DNA of 64,000 nt from Bin75 sp965223955 (GCA_965223955.1 OZ245029.1:2666001-2730000), one strand, 5' to 3'; numbered from the stretch's first letter, positions 26,819 through 35,894 are shown. Translations and numbers: made by a program. Notes: generated by a model from the sequence alone, not told the origin.

Positions 26819-27112
26819 GTGATACTTGAGATTCGCCAAAACGATGTCTATGCCCGATGGTTCAGGCGGCTTCGGGACAAACAGGCAAAGGCGCGTATCA
26901 ACGCTCGTATCAGGCGGCTGTCATTGGGCAATCCCGGAAATGTTCGAGCGGTTGGGGAAGGCGTCTCGTAGCTTCGCATCGACTACGGGCCTGGCTATCG
27001 CGTTTACTTCGTACAGCGAGGGCAATTTTTGGCGCTCTTGCTGGCCGGTGGCGATAAGGGTACCCAGGATCAGGATATCGAAAAGGCGCGCAATCTGGCG
27101 CGAGAGCTATAG
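26819..27112 (+). pseudogene. RelE/HigB-like toxin with in-frame amber codon
   Basis: Reading from GTG 26819 gives VILEIRQNDVYARWFRRLRDKQAKARINARIRRLSLGN..., the opening of the 'addiction module killer' family (about 97 aa, RelE/ParE fold, mRNA-cleaving or gyrase-acting toxins). Codon 51 is TAG (26969-26971). Downstream the same frame continues LRIDYGPGYRVYFVQRGQFL to a stop at 27112. The family has SELRIDYG at this position, so GAG (Glu) to TAG is the likely change. The gene ends 9 nt before the antitoxin gene. Toxin loss with antitoxin kept is a common decay route. Confidence 0.82.
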
Positions 27113-27121
27113 GAGGCGGCA

Positions 27122-27418
27122 ATGGCAAAGATACAGACCCAGCCGTGGGACGCGGCGGATTACCTGGATACTGAGGAAGACGTCGTTCTCTACCTTGAGG
27201 CGGCTTTTGAAGACGGCGATCCGGGACTGATAGCGGCTGCGTTGGGCGACATTGCCAGGGCCAAGGGGATGACGACGGTCGCCGCCGAAGCCGGTTTGGG
27301 TAGGGAGAGCCTGTACAAGGCATTGTCGCCAGATGGCAACCCGGAGTTCGCCACCGTGCTCAAGGTCATGCGAGCTCTGGGCCTCCGACTTCACGCGTCG
27401 GCTTCGACTGCCCGATGA
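27122..27418 (+). CDS. HigA-like addiction module antidote protein
   Basis: 98 aa, full length. The sequence from WDAADYLDTEEDVVLYLEAA through DIARAKGM to AGLGRESLYKALSPDGNPEFATVLKVMRALGL is the family hallmark, with an XRE-like helix-turn-helix. AGGAGG lies seven bases before the ATG. It would neutralise the preceding toxin and repress the pair. The module is enclosed by 93-bp direct repeats. Confidence 0.9.
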   Translation: MAKIQTQPWDAADYLDTEEDVVLYLEAAFEDGDPGLIAAALGDIARAKGMTTVAAEAGLGRESLYKALSPDGNPEFATVLKVMRALGLRLHASASTAR

Positions 27419-27459
27419 CGATTGATGGTGGAATCGGCGGGAATCCCTCATACAGTTGC

Positions 27460-27719
27460 TCGTAGGTCAGGTTAGCGAAGCGTAACCTGACAGCCTCGCG
27501 ATGTGACGATGCCAGCCCGTGTCGGATTACGCTACGCTAATCCGACCTACTCACCCTGTCTTTCCTCTTGCTGTCATCCTCGACGCTTGTCCCCGACCTG
27601 ATCGGGGATCCAGTCAAGTAGAGGATCCAGTGTCTTTCTCTTCCCTCACCTTGAGACAGGGTGACGGACTCTGGATTCCCGCTAACGACCTGCGGGAATG
27701 ACAGAAAGGAATGGGCGGG
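27460..27719. repeat. second 93-bp direct repeat (two family A copies) and family C
   Basis: 27460-27553 repeats 26690-26783 almost exactly: CGTAGGTCAGGTTAGCGAAG and its inverted half, a linker ending CCAGCCCGTG, and a second family A copy. Then come family C blocks at 27565-27710 (GATCGGGGATCCAG, CTGGATTCCCGC). Confidence 0.85.
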
Positions 27720-28766
27720 TCAGCGGTCGGTGGCTTGGGGGACGAGGATGATTTTTCCGAACATCGTGCGCGCGAGCATCCGTTCCTGGGCCTGGCGGGC
27801 CTCGGACAACGGAAAGACCGAATCCACGACCGGCCGGACGTTCCCTGCTTCGATGAATTGGCTGGCTTCCAGGAGTTCGGCACGGGTTCCCATGTATGAG
27901 CCCCTGATCGTCAATTGCCGGGAATAGACGTATCGCGCATCCAGGAGATTCTCCGGTCCGGAGGTCGCTCCACAGGTGACCAACCGGCCTCCACGCGCCA
28001 ACGATCGCAGACACTGGTCCCATACCGCCTGACCAATATGCTCGATGACCACGTCTACACCGCGGCCGTCGGTGAACGTGTGGACGCATTGGGCCACGTC
28101 CTCCCTGGCATGATTGATCACCAGTTCCGCACCGATCGCTTCGGCTTTTTCTATTTTGTCGTCAGCCCCGACCGTGCTGATCACCCGTGCCTCAAGCAGG
28201 CGGGCGAGTTGGATCGCCATGCTGCCGACGCCACTCCCGGCTCCCATCACCAGCACGGTTTCTCCGGGTCGCACGTCGGCCAGGGTTTTCACCATATGCC
28301 AAGCCGTCACCGACACCAGTGGGTAAGCTGCGGCTTGCTCAAAGGTCAACCCGGGAGGCATCGGCAGGAGGTTTCTCGCGGGGACCTTGACGTATTCCGC
28401 ATAGCCACCGTGAACTCCGGCGCCCAGGAGATGGTACGTCGGGCAGAAATTATCCTTTCCGGCCAGGCAGGACTCGCATTGCCAACAACTGATGCCCGGG
28501 GAAACGACAACGGGTTGTCCAACCGGATAAGGCGCGTCTGTGCCCTCCCCGATCCGTTCAACCACGCCACTCACGTCGCACCCGGAAATATGCGGAAGCG
28601 GGATCGTGTAATTGGGTATCCCCTGACGGACCCAAATATCCAAATGATTGAGCGCACAGGCTTTGACCCGGACCAGGACTTCCCCGGCCTCGGGAACAGG
28701 TAGCGGAACGTCTTCAAACGTGAGTCGTTCCGGGCCGCCGTGTTGATGGAAGGTGACGGCTTTCAT
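27720..28766 (-). CDS. zinc-binding medium-chain alcohol dehydrogenase/quinone reductase-like
   Basis: 348 aa from ATG 28766; a TTG two codons upstream also exists. Structural-zinc cysteines C94, C97, C100 and C108 (CWQCESCLAGKDNFC) are intact. The nucleotide loop is GAGSGVGSMAIQLA. The opening GVGxxxxNHLDIWVRQG region (CALNHLDIW) is typical of an MDR subgroup near quinone oxidoreductases. It would oxidise alcohols or reduce enones with NAD(P). The substrate is not evident. A family A repeat sits directly upstream at 28776-28808. Confidence 0.9.
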   Translation of the reverse strand: MKAVTFHQHGGPERLTFEDVPLPVPEAGEVLVRVKACALNHLDIWVRQGIPNYTIPLPHISGCDVSGVVERIGEGTDAPYPVGQPVVVSPGISCWQCESCLAGKDNFCPTYHLLGAGVHGGYAEYVKVPARNLLPMPPGLTFEQAAAYPLVSVTAWHMVKTLADVRPGETVLVMGAGSGVGSMAIQLARLLEARVISTVGADDKIEKAEAIGAELVINHAREDVAQCVHTFTDGRGVDVVIEHIGQAVWDQCLRSLARGGRLVTCGATSGPENLLDARYVYSRQLTIRGSYMGTRAELLEASQFIEAGNVRPVVDSVFPLSEARQAQERMLARTMFGKIILVPQATDR

Positions 28767-28775
28767 GATCAAGAC

Positions 28776-28865
28776 GTCAGGTTACGCTTCGCTAACCTGA
28801 CCTACAGGGCCCCCCTCACCTCAATCCTCTCCCTATTTCCCGCTTAAGGCGGGAAATGGGAGAGG
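28776..28865. repeat. family A copy and family D hairpin
   Basis: Family A at 28776-28808 (GTCAGGTTACGCTTCGC and its inverse). A long hairpin follows at 28826-28865: CCTCTCCC-T-ATTTCCCGC pairs with GCGGGAAAT-GGGAGAGG around a 5-nt loop. On the minus strand the hairpin lies 11 nt after the PhzF-like stop codon and may end that transcript. Confidence 0.75.
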
Positions 28866-28875
28866 AGGTTTGCTG

Positions 28876-29808
28876 CTAAAACAGGAGTTTTCCTTCCGCC
28901 ACCATCACGGCTTGCCCCCCTACCTTGATCTCTTGAATCGCATCATCATCGGAGAACACCTGGACCGTAATCCGTGAGGGCCGATCGATTTCATACCCTT
29001 GTTCCATGAAGACCTCAGTGGTCGGGCCGACGTCCACGACTCCGTTTTTGACGAGATAGGCGCCAAGTGCTCCGCTGGCGCTTCCCGTGGCCGGATCCTC
29101 CCATATCCCGATGGGCGCCGCGAACATGCGCGTATGCACGTGCGCCCATTCTTCAACGGTCACCGTCGTAAACACCATGATGCCGCTGGCGCCGAGTTTC
29201 TCGCAGACTTCTTTCGTGCCCGCCAGGTCGGCTTGAATCGATTTCACGGCGGTCAGGGTCCGGACCGGGACAATGGCGACCGGCAAGCCGGTCGAGACCA
29301 CTTCGATGGGCAGATGGGTTTCCGCAATAGCGGTCTTGTTCAGCCCCAGGGCCCGGCTGACTTCGTAGAGGTCCTGCATGCCGTCGACCGTTCCTAAAAA
29401 TTGCGGCTTTGGCTGGGACATCACGACGCTATCCACCTGCCCGTCCACCACGTACACTTCGACGGGAAAGAGGCCGATGTTGCATTCGAAGAGATACCGC
29501 GTCACCGGTTGCGGCAAGGGAATTTTTTGTAACGAACTGAGTACGAAAAAGGTGCCGATCACCGGATGGCCGGCAAAAGGAATTTCCTGGGTGGGGGTAA
29601 AGATGCGGAGTTTGGCGATTGCCGCCGGGTCCGTCGGAGGCACCACAAAGACGGTCTCCGAGAGATTCATCTCACGGGCAATCTGCTGAAATTCGCGCTC
29701 GGTTAAATCCGCCGCATCGGGAATCACGGCGACGGGATTGCCGCCAAACGGCTGTTCCGCAAAGACGTCTGCCTTGTAAAATTGGAGAGATCGGGTGGGA
29801 ATCGTCAT
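28876..29808 (-). CDS. PhzF-family isomerase-like protein
   Basis: 310 aa, normal for the family. E51 in NLSETVFV is the catalytic Glu of the PhzF/DapF-like fold. FAGHPVIGT and EDPATGSASGALGAYL are the two other signature segments. PhzF isomerises a phenazine precursor, but most members act on unknown small molecules, and no phenazine genes are near. Transcribed in the same direction as the dehydrogenase upstream, separated by repeats. Confidence 0.92.
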   Translation of the reverse strand: MTIPTRSLQFYKADVFAEQPFGGNPVAVIPDAADLTEREFQQIAREMNLSETVFVVPPTDPAAIAKLRIFTPTQEIPFAGHPVIGTFFVLSSLQKIPLPQPVTRYLFECNIGLFPVEVYVVDGQVDSVVMSQPKPQFLGTVDGMQDLYEVSRALGLNKTAIAETHLPIEVVSTGLPVAIVPVRTLTAVKSIQADLAGTKEVCEKLGASGIMVFTTVTVEEWAHVHTRMFAAPIGIWEDPATGSASGALGAYLVKNGVVDVGPTTEVFMEQGYEIDRPSRITVQVFSDDDAIQEIKVGGQAVMVAEGKLLF

Positions 29809-29877
29809 ACGGAGGGAACCGGAAGCGACGTCCCTTGCCGAACGATGGAGCCCGAAACCACGAGGGTCGTCACCACG

Positions 29878-31116
29878 TTACGCGCTGCACGGTAAGGCTT
29901 CATACTCGGCAGCCCAAGGATTCCGAACGTAATCTTCCACAAAATTTTGCAGGGTCCCGTTTCGGTATAATCGTGAATTGGCGAATTTGGTATCGATTTT
30001 ATGGAGGATCTTGACCGTCACCCCGGTCTTCTTCGTAAATTCGTCCAGGGTCACCCCCTTAATATCCATATTCGTGCCCCGTCCCGATTCCATGACGCAT
30101 TTGGGGACGTGCAATCGTTTCTGATTCGTCAGCCGTTCGCGAATGTCGTCAAACGTCAGCAGCACGGTACAATCGGAATCTCCACCGAGCGTCGCATTCG
30201 GCACAAACAGGTATCGAGCGCGGTTCTTTCGATACATGTTCAGGATCTTATGGACGCTCTGGGCCATCACGACCGTATCTTTTTTCTCCAGTTCCAGGGA
30301 ATCGAACGCACTCACGATTCGCTTTCGATTCAGAAACGCCGTCACGTAGGCTTCGGTGTGGATCGTGGTCAGATTCGGCAACCCGGCGTCATAAATTCGT
30401 TCGGATTCAATGCCCAGTGCCTTCCGCCCCTGCCGCATGAGATTGGCCGTCTCTTCTTTGAGGCCGCCCACGGGCGTGAGACAACCCATCCACAACACGC
30501 ATTTCTGATTGATTTTCGAAATCTCCTTCGCGTCCTTGGACATGGTATGTTCGTCAAACGCATAAAAATTGGCCGACGACACCGAAGGGCCGTCCAGCAC
30601 TTTCATCAGGTGCCGCACGGACGGCGCATGCGGCATCATCTGTTCCCGATACCGGCTCAGGGTAATGACCGACAATTCAAAATTGATCCGCCCGGGATAT
30701 TGTTCCGCCAACTGATGAATCTTCGGCACGTGGACAAACCCCACCGTGAAAAATTGAACGTTCTTGTCCGTGTATTTCAGAAAATCTTCAACCCATTCCA
30801 TGGCCTTGGGGTGGAGGAACAGGTCGGTCCATTCCATGTATTCATTCCCCCCCAAACACCAATATTGCATGGGGTCCGTGGGCTTGGCATTGATGTAATT
30901 GAGGATAAATTCCCAATCATCCTGCGTGGTCTTCGGCGGGTCCTGGGTCTCGCGGTAGGAATGGTCGAGTTCGTAGCAAAAGGTGCATTCTACCGGGCAC
31001 TTCTTCCCCAGGCTCAGGGGGATTTTTCCCGCATCCATTTCGCGGATTAACACTTCCTGATACCCCTTGCCTTCCAGCACCAGCGTCGGCTCCAAGACCG
31101 GCAGTTCCCGTCCCAT
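29878..31116 (-). CDS. radical SAM protein of unknown function
   Basis: 412 aa. C40, C44 and C47 (CPVECTFCYELDHSYRE) form the standard Cx3Cx2C site for the SAM-binding [4Fe-4S] cluster. WCLGGNEYMEW follows in the position of the GGE motif. Other cysteines occur at KCVLWMGC and KCVMES. No SPASM or B12 domain was recognised. The last 90 residues form an extra domain (DEFTKKTGVTVKILHKIDTKFANSRLYRNG). It precedes two B12-type radical SAM genes at 31.8-35.7 kb, in the same direction but separated by repeats and a convergent small gene. A shared pathway is an inference. Confidence 0.85.
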   Translation of the reverse strand: MGRELPVLEPTLVLEGKGYQEVLIREMDAGKIPLSLGKKCPVECTFCYELDHSYRETQDPPKTTQDDWEFILNYINAKPTDPMQYWCLGGNEYMEWTDLFLHPKAMEWVEDFLKYTDKNVQFFTVGFVHVPKIHQLAEQYPGRINFELSVITLSRYREQMMPHAPSVRHLMKVLDGPSVSSANFYAFDEHTMSKDAKEISKINQKCVLWMGCLTPVGGLKEETANLMRQGRKALGIESERIYDAGLPNLTTIHTEAYVTAFLNRKRIVSAFDSLELEKKDTVVMAQSVHKILNMYRKNRARYLFVPNATLGGDSDCTVLLTFDDIRERLTNQKRLHVPKCVMESGRGTNMDIKGVTLDEFTKKTGVTVKILHKIDTKFANSRLYRNGTLQNFVEDYVRNPWAAEYEALPCSA

Positions 31117-31230
31117 TTTTAGCCTTGTCCTCCTTGTCCGTGTTCACTCATTCGTTGACAATTCCCGATCTCCAGCCACCGGATCGAGTCCGGGGCAGGC
31201 TCTCTCCCGCGGGGAAAGGGAGTCATCCTT

Positions 31231-31380
31231 AAATTCCCCTCCTTTGTAAGGAGGGGTGAGGGGAGGTAGAGTCTGCGGATAGTACTGTGAGAACCGGTGA
31301 CCCATGACATGCGACTCTACCCCACCCCCGCTTTCGCGGGGGCAAGCCTAGCTCAGCCTCCCCTTACAAAGGGGAGGGAA
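31231..31380. repeat. reverse family B short copy and family D repeats
   Basis: AATTCCCCTCCTTTGTAAGG with GGGGTGAGGGGAGGTAGAG, then a block ending CCCATGACATGCGACTCTAC that also occurs inverted near 2946-2990. A CCCGCTTTCGCGGG palindrome lies at about 31326-31339. Confidence 0.7.
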
Positions 31381-31463
31381 ACATTATTCACCCATCACGA
31401 GTGCCAAAGGGGGTGGACTTATACACCTTATTGACACCGCCACGACACGTTTGCCACACTTCG

Positions 31464-31769
31464 ATGCACTTGAGCCCCACTATGCCTTCACCATCTGCAC
31501 ACCAAGACCCTGCATCTGAGGAGCCTATTACCAAGGCTCTCGAACTCTTCAACCTTACCCTGCCGCTTCGCCCCACGACCCTTCACGAACGGTACCAGGA
31601 ACTCCTGGTCACCTGGCATCCTCATCGGTACGCCAACCTGACCAACAATCCCACCAAGTATATGCAAATGTACAAGAAAGCGGAGGCGATGACCAAGGAA
31701 GTGCAGGCCGCGTATAAACTGCTGAAGGAGTATATGGAACACCACGGTCACGCGCCTTCTTCGGTTTGA
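31464..31769 (+). CDS. small J-domain-like protein lacking HPD
   Basis: 101 aa from ATG 31464 (31482 is an alternative; no strong ribosome site marks either). Residues of about 25-95 follow the DnaJ J-domain helix plan: LHERYQELLVTWHPHRYANLTNN, then KYMQMYKKAEAMTKEVQAAYKLLKEYM. The loop tripeptide is HPH instead of HPD, so DnaK ATPase stimulation is unlikely. It is convergent with the B12-type radical SAM gene, ending 29 nt from its stop. Function is unknown. Confidence 0.6.
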   Translation: MHLSPTMPSPSAHQDPASEEPITKALELFNLTLPLRPTTLHERYQELLVTWHPHRYANLTNNPTKYMQMYKKAEAMTKEVQAAYKLLKEYMEHHGHAPSSV

Positions 31770-31798
31770 CGGCCGTCCGCGGGCCAGGCGGCCATGCG

Positions 31799-33766
31799 CT
31801 ACGTGGCCGAGTGGCTGACGACCCGCGTCATCCCCGGCTCCCCGTCTTTTCCCCCTTCGGGGTCCACTTTGGCCACCGGCCACGTAATCAATCCAGCGAC
31901 GGTATCAGGCGCGGCTTCGGCAGGACTGTGCCGGGTCGCATAAATTTGAGGCAACCGGTTCGTGCCGAACCGTGAAATGTAGAGGAAGATCTGCTCGCGG
32001 GCGTTGATCCGCACGGCCCAGGGTTCGAAATCGTTCTGATAAAACTCCTCGCACAACTGCATGGCATCCAGGCAACTCAGGCTCCCGGGTTCCTTCAGCG
32101 TGTAATAATAATCCAGGGGCATATCGTATTCGTCCTGCTTCTGAATCGTCATGCCGAATTTTTCAGGATTCCTGACCATCGGTGTATGGCGATAGGCCAC
32201 GAAGTAAAACAACTCGACGGAATGGATATCGGCGTTGTTGTCCAGCAGGAACTGCCGCGTCTCTGCGGCTTCTTCCCTGGTCTCGCCCGGGAATCCGTAA
32301 AACGCCATGACGTGGTTCCAAATCCCCACCTTCGCGGCTTCCCGCAAATTATTTTCAATCACGCTCTTCCGTGCGTGCTTATCCATGAGTTCCAACACGC
32401 GTTCATTAGCCGACTCCATCCCGTAGTACAGGGTCTTACAGCCGGACTGCGCGGCGAGTTTCCACACTTCAGGGTCCTGGAGCGACTCCTCAAAGCGAAT
32501 CAACGTCGTCCACTTGATGTCCACCTGTTCTTCTATCAGGAGTTGCGACACCTTTTTGAAGAGCGCGGGCGGATACGATTCATCGGCAAAGAGAAAATGA
32601 TCGGCCTGATACGTCTCCTTGAGGGCTTTGACTTCCCGGACCACGTCCTGGGCCGGCTTGCCGCGATACTGGTCAAAATACCCTTGCCCGTGATCACAGA
32701 ACGTACACTTCCCCCAGTAACATCCCCGGGTCGCCAGGTACGGAAGGATGCGCGTGGGGACGAAATAGGAGTCCAAGGGCAACCCTTTGAAATCGGGCAA
32801 TGGGAGCGCCGTGGTCTTTTCCGTATAAATTTCCGCATTGATCCGAACGTGTCCGTTTTCCCGATACATCAGGTTCGGAACCGCTTGCCACGCTCGATCA
32901 CCCGCCAGGGCTTCCAACAACCACAGCAGGGCGTGTTCGCCTTCATACATAATGGCTGAATCAAACACGGAAGAGAAAAACGGCTCCTGTTTCGCCAAAT
33001 CTTCCTGAAGCCGCGTAATCACGTTCCCCCCGACCGTGACGTGGATATCCGGGAACGCCTCCTTGATCATTTTGCAAAAGGTAAACCCGGCGATCAGTTG
33101 CATCTGCGTCCCGATGGAGACACCGACCACGTCGGGGCGCTCTTTGCTGATCACCGACAGCACCAATTGCCGGCACACGTCCCGATACACGTTCACCTGT
33201 TCATCGTCCAAACACGCGAAGACTTCACTCGACACGCCAGGCCGATAGCCCAAATGACTCTCCATGGGGTAATACACGAGGGAAGCGGGAAAATACGCGG
33301 CGGAGATATATCGCATGACGTCACGAAACACGTTCAACGCCCATTCGAGTTTATCGGCTTCGTAAAAATCGTCACTGCGGTTGATGCGTTTCGCTTCCTC
33401 GGCGTTCGCGGCCAATTCCATCACGTCAAGGGCCAAGGCTTCCTGCAAACAGGCTTTCTGATTGATCTCCTTTTCGCTCAAGCTTTCGCGCTGTTCCTTC
33501 GCTTCGAGTGCCCGGAGCTGTTGGACCATGCGCGCATTGACCCAGATCAGGAACATGTCACTGAAGAACAACTCATACATTTCGATGTTCACGTCCTGCT
33601 GAATGACTTCATGGCCGTTTTCCCGAAGGACCGCCGTGAGACTCGGCAACGCCAGATACGGGGCCGTGGGAACCCACTCCGGCGGGAAGAGCAGCATGGT
33701 CTTCAACTTCCGACTGCTCTTTGCCTGGGAGGCCGTGTTATCGATGTTGATGAGGGAAGAATCCAT
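31799..33766 (-). CDS. B12-type radical SAM protein, paralogue 2
   Basis: 655 aa. An N-terminal cobalamin-binding-like Rossmann domain (MLLFPPEWVPTAPYLALPSL at 24, then PDVVGVSIGTQM...IHVTVGGN) is interrupted by a roughly 130-residue helical insert. The radical SAM domain begins at ATRGCYWGKCTFCDHGQGY with C349, C354 and C357, that is Cx4Cx2C rather than Cx3Cx2C. YGMES and YGFPGETREEA are further BchE-like segments. No DxHxxG is present, so cobalamin, if bound, is base-off without His. Start ATG overlaps the upstream paralogue's stop (TGATG). The pair probably acts together. Function is unknown; the C(Y/W)WG opening recalls peptide-modifying B12 radical SAM enzymes. Confidence 0.85.
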   Translation of the reverse strand: MDSSLINIDNTASQAKSSRKLKTMLLFPPEWVPTAPYLALPSLTAVLRENGHEVIQQDVNIEMYELFFSDMFLIWVNARMVQQLRALEAKEQRESLSEKEINQKACLQEALALDVMELAANAEEAKRINRSDDFYEADKLEWALNVFRDVMRYISAAYFPASLVYYPMESHLGYRPGVSSEVFACLDDEQVNVYRDVCRQLVLSVISKERPDVVGVSIGTQMQLIAGFTFCKMIKEAFPDIHVTVGGNVITRLQEDLAKQEPFFSSVFDSAIMYEGEHALLWLLEALAGDRAWQAVPNLMYRENGHVRINAEIYTEKTTALPLPDFKGLPLDSYFVPTRILPYLATRGCYWGKCTFCDHGQGYFDQYRGKPAQDVVREVKALKETYQADHFLFADESYPPALFKKVSQLLIEEQVDIKWTTLIRFEESLQDPEVWKLAAQSGCKTLYYGMESANERVLELMDKHARKSVIENNLREAAKVGIWNHVMAFYGFPGETREEAAETRQFLLDNNADIHSVELFYFVAYRHTPMVRNPEKFGMTIQKQDEYDMPLDYYYTLKEPGSLSCLDAMQLCEEFYQNDFEPWAVRINAREQIFLYISRFGTNRLPQIYATRHSPAEAAPDTVAGLITWPVAKVDPEGGKDGEPGMTRVVSHSAT

Positions 33767-35670
33767 CAGACGTTTGCCAATTCTTCGGCACTCTCTTCGG
33801 GAGCGATGCGGAATTGCAGGGCCGGAAGTTTGTTGGTGCCGAAATGGGCCACGTAGAGAAAGACGTATTCACGGATGTAGATCTTCAAATCCCAGCCGGT
33901 GTAATGATTCTGCTCGAACTCTTCAAACACCCGTTCGGCGTCCTCCACGCCCAGCCCATCTTTCACGGTGAAGTAATAATCCAGGGCAAGGTCCCATTCA
34001 GGGTTTTTGTAGTACGTAATGCCCCATCGCTCCGGGTCCTTGGCCACCGGGGTATGCTTGCTGAGATCGAAGGTGCCGAAGCCGATGGAATGCACGTGCG
34101 TTCTATTGTCTTCCAGAAATTGCATGGAAAACTTCGCGTCTTCATACCGTTCGCCCGGAAACCCGAAAAATCCCATCACGTGGTTCCACACCCCGTGTTT
34201 CGAGGACAACTCCAGGCTCCGTTGAATCACTTCAGTGGTCGTGGCCTTATCCATGAGTTGCAGGACCCGCTCGCTGCCGGATTCATAGCCCATATGGAGG
34301 AACTTGCACCCTGAATCCTGGGCATCCTGCCACACCTCGTCATCCAACAGGCTCTTCTCGAAGCGGATGTGCGTGGTCCACGCAATGCCCAACTGATGTT
34401 CTTTGAGTTGCCGCGTCAGTTTTCGGAAGAGGGCCGGCGGATAGGATTCATCGGTAAAGTGAAAATACCGCGTGTGATATTTGTCTCGGAGGAATCGAAC
34501 TTCCTCGATGATCTCCTGGATCTTCTTGGTCCGATAGCCGGCCGTATACCCTTCGCCATGATCGCAAAACTCACACCGCCCCCAATAACAACCCCGCGTC
34601 GCGAGATAGGGCAGCACGGGTTCCGGCACGAAGTATCGATCCAACGGGAGCCCATCGAAATCCGGGGGCGGCAGATCCGCCATGTTCTCGGAGGAGGTGA
34701 CCGGCGACGTATGAATGCCCGAATCATCCCGCCACAGGACGTTCGGAATTTCGTTGAAATCCCGATCGGTCCCGATCGCGTCCACCAATTGAAGGAACGC
34801 CGTTTCTCCTTCGTACACCACCGCACTGTCAAACAGCGCAAACAGCTTGGGAGTCGTCGGCAGGACGTCGCGCAATCGGGTCACGGTATTGCCGCCGATG
34901 GTCACGTGGATATCGGGAAAAGACTCCTTGATCATGGCGCAGAAGGTCATGGTCGAAAACAGTTGCTGCCGCAAGACGATGGAGATGCCGATGATATCCG
35001 GCTGTTCCTCAAGAATCGCCGGCTTGACGATATGGTCAAAGACGTCGCGATAGACGTTGACTTGCGTATCTTCGACCGCGGCCAGAACCTCAGAGGACAT
35101 GAAGAGTTTATACGACAGGTCCGTTTCCATCGGCGGCATACAAATGCGGGCGGGGGCGTACACCAGCGAAATGGTCGACGTCACGTCCCGAAAGACGTTC
35201 ATGGCCCATTCGAGTTTCGCCGCGTCGTAGAAATCCGGAGAACGGACGATTGCCTTGGCGCGCTCCGCCTGCTCGATCAAGTCAGCCATGCGAGACCGGG
35301 TACATGCGCACAAGGCCAACTGCAACTCGGTTTCTTCGTCCGAGAGCCCACGATCCCTGGCCAGTCTTTTCAAACGATCCAGTTGCTGGGGCACGCGTTT
35401 CAACGCACGCTTGAGAAAATCCGCGCTGAAATACCAATCGTACATCTCGAGATTGACGTCCTTCTGCACCACGTCATGCCCGGCACGGCGCAGGAACGCC
35501 GTCAACGTCGGAAGACTCAGATAGGGCTCGGAGGGATACCAATCCGGAGGGAAGAGCAGCATGATCTTCTTCCTGGACCCGCCGTCCGCCTGGGATTCCG
35601 TGCGACGCCGCTTCAGGAGCTTCGGACTGATCAACCCGCCTTTATCATAGTCGATTCGCATGCTCGTCAC
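33766..35670 (-). CDS. B12-type radical SAM protein, paralogue 1
   Basis: 634 aa, clearly homologous to the next gene along its whole length (IMLLFPPDWYPSEPYLSLPT; KLEWAMNVFRDV; VNVYRDV; FPDIHVTIGGN). Cluster cysteines are C361, C366 and C369 in ATRGCYWGRCEFCDHGEGY, again Cx4Cx2C. The conserved DHG(E/Q)GY and FTDESYPPALF segments are shared only by the pair, as far as can be seen here. Transcription is away from the DUF3047 gene. A short precursor-peptide gene was looked for in 35671-35894 and none was found. Confidence 0.85.
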   Translation of the reverse strand: MTSMRIDYDKGGLISPKLLKRRRTESQADGGSRKKIMLLFPPDWYPSEPYLSLPTLTAFLRRAGHDVVQKDVNLEMYDWYFSADFLKRALKRVPQQLDRLKRLARDRGLSDEETELQLALCACTRSRMADLIEQAERAKAIVRSPDFYDAAKLEWAMNVFRDVTSTISLVYAPARICMPPMETDLSYKLFMSSEVLAAVEDTQVNVYRDVFDHIVKPAILEEQPDIIGISIVLRQQLFSTMTFCAMIKESFPDIHVTIGGNTVTRLRDVLPTTPKLFALFDSAVVYEGETAFLQLVDAIGTDRDFNEIPNVLWRDDSGIHTSPVTSSENMADLPPPDFDGLPLDRYFVPEPVLPYLATRGCYWGRCEFCDHGEGYTAGYRTKKIQEIIEEVRFLRDKYHTRYFHFTDESYPPALFRKLTRQLKEHQLGIAWTTHIRFEKSLLDDEVWQDAQDSGCKFLHMGYESGSERVLQLMDKATTTEVIQRSLELSSKHGVWNHVMGFFGFPGERYEDAKFSMQFLEDNRTHVHSIGFGTFDLSKHTPVAKDPERWGITYYKNPEWDLALDYYFTVKDGLGVEDAERVFEEFEQNHYTGWDLKIYIREYVFLYVAHFGTNKLPALQFRIAPEESAEELANV

Positions 35671-35894
35671 TCCTCATGGCCGAATCCGGACAGAAGAAAA
35701 GCCTGCCCCGGACAAAGACCCGCTTGATGACGGCCATTCTATGCTTTAGGGAAATAGCCGGTCAAGGACAACGACGTTGGAGATCAGGACGACAATTACC
35801 AGAATGCTTACTGCCTGCTGTAATGTATATAATATGGTCGAACGGTTGCGGCTGATTCGAGGAAGCCCGTGAAGCATCAAGGAAGGATTCGATC

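Noticed and set aside
16982..26971. Amber codon recoding (TAG read as an amino acid)
   Set aside because: TAG is used as an ordinary stop at cynS, at the gene ending 1968 and at other intact genes, and only two accessory genes contain in-frame TAG; mutation or error is simpler.
34369..35727. A 452-codon plus-strand open frame opposite the radical SAM gene
   Set aside because: The minus-strand product is clearly homologous to its neighbour; the antisense frame is a shadow.
35671..35894. A RiPP precursor gene next to the B12 radical SAM pair
   Set aside because: No short frame with a ribosome site and leader/core look was seen in this gap or in 31117-31463.
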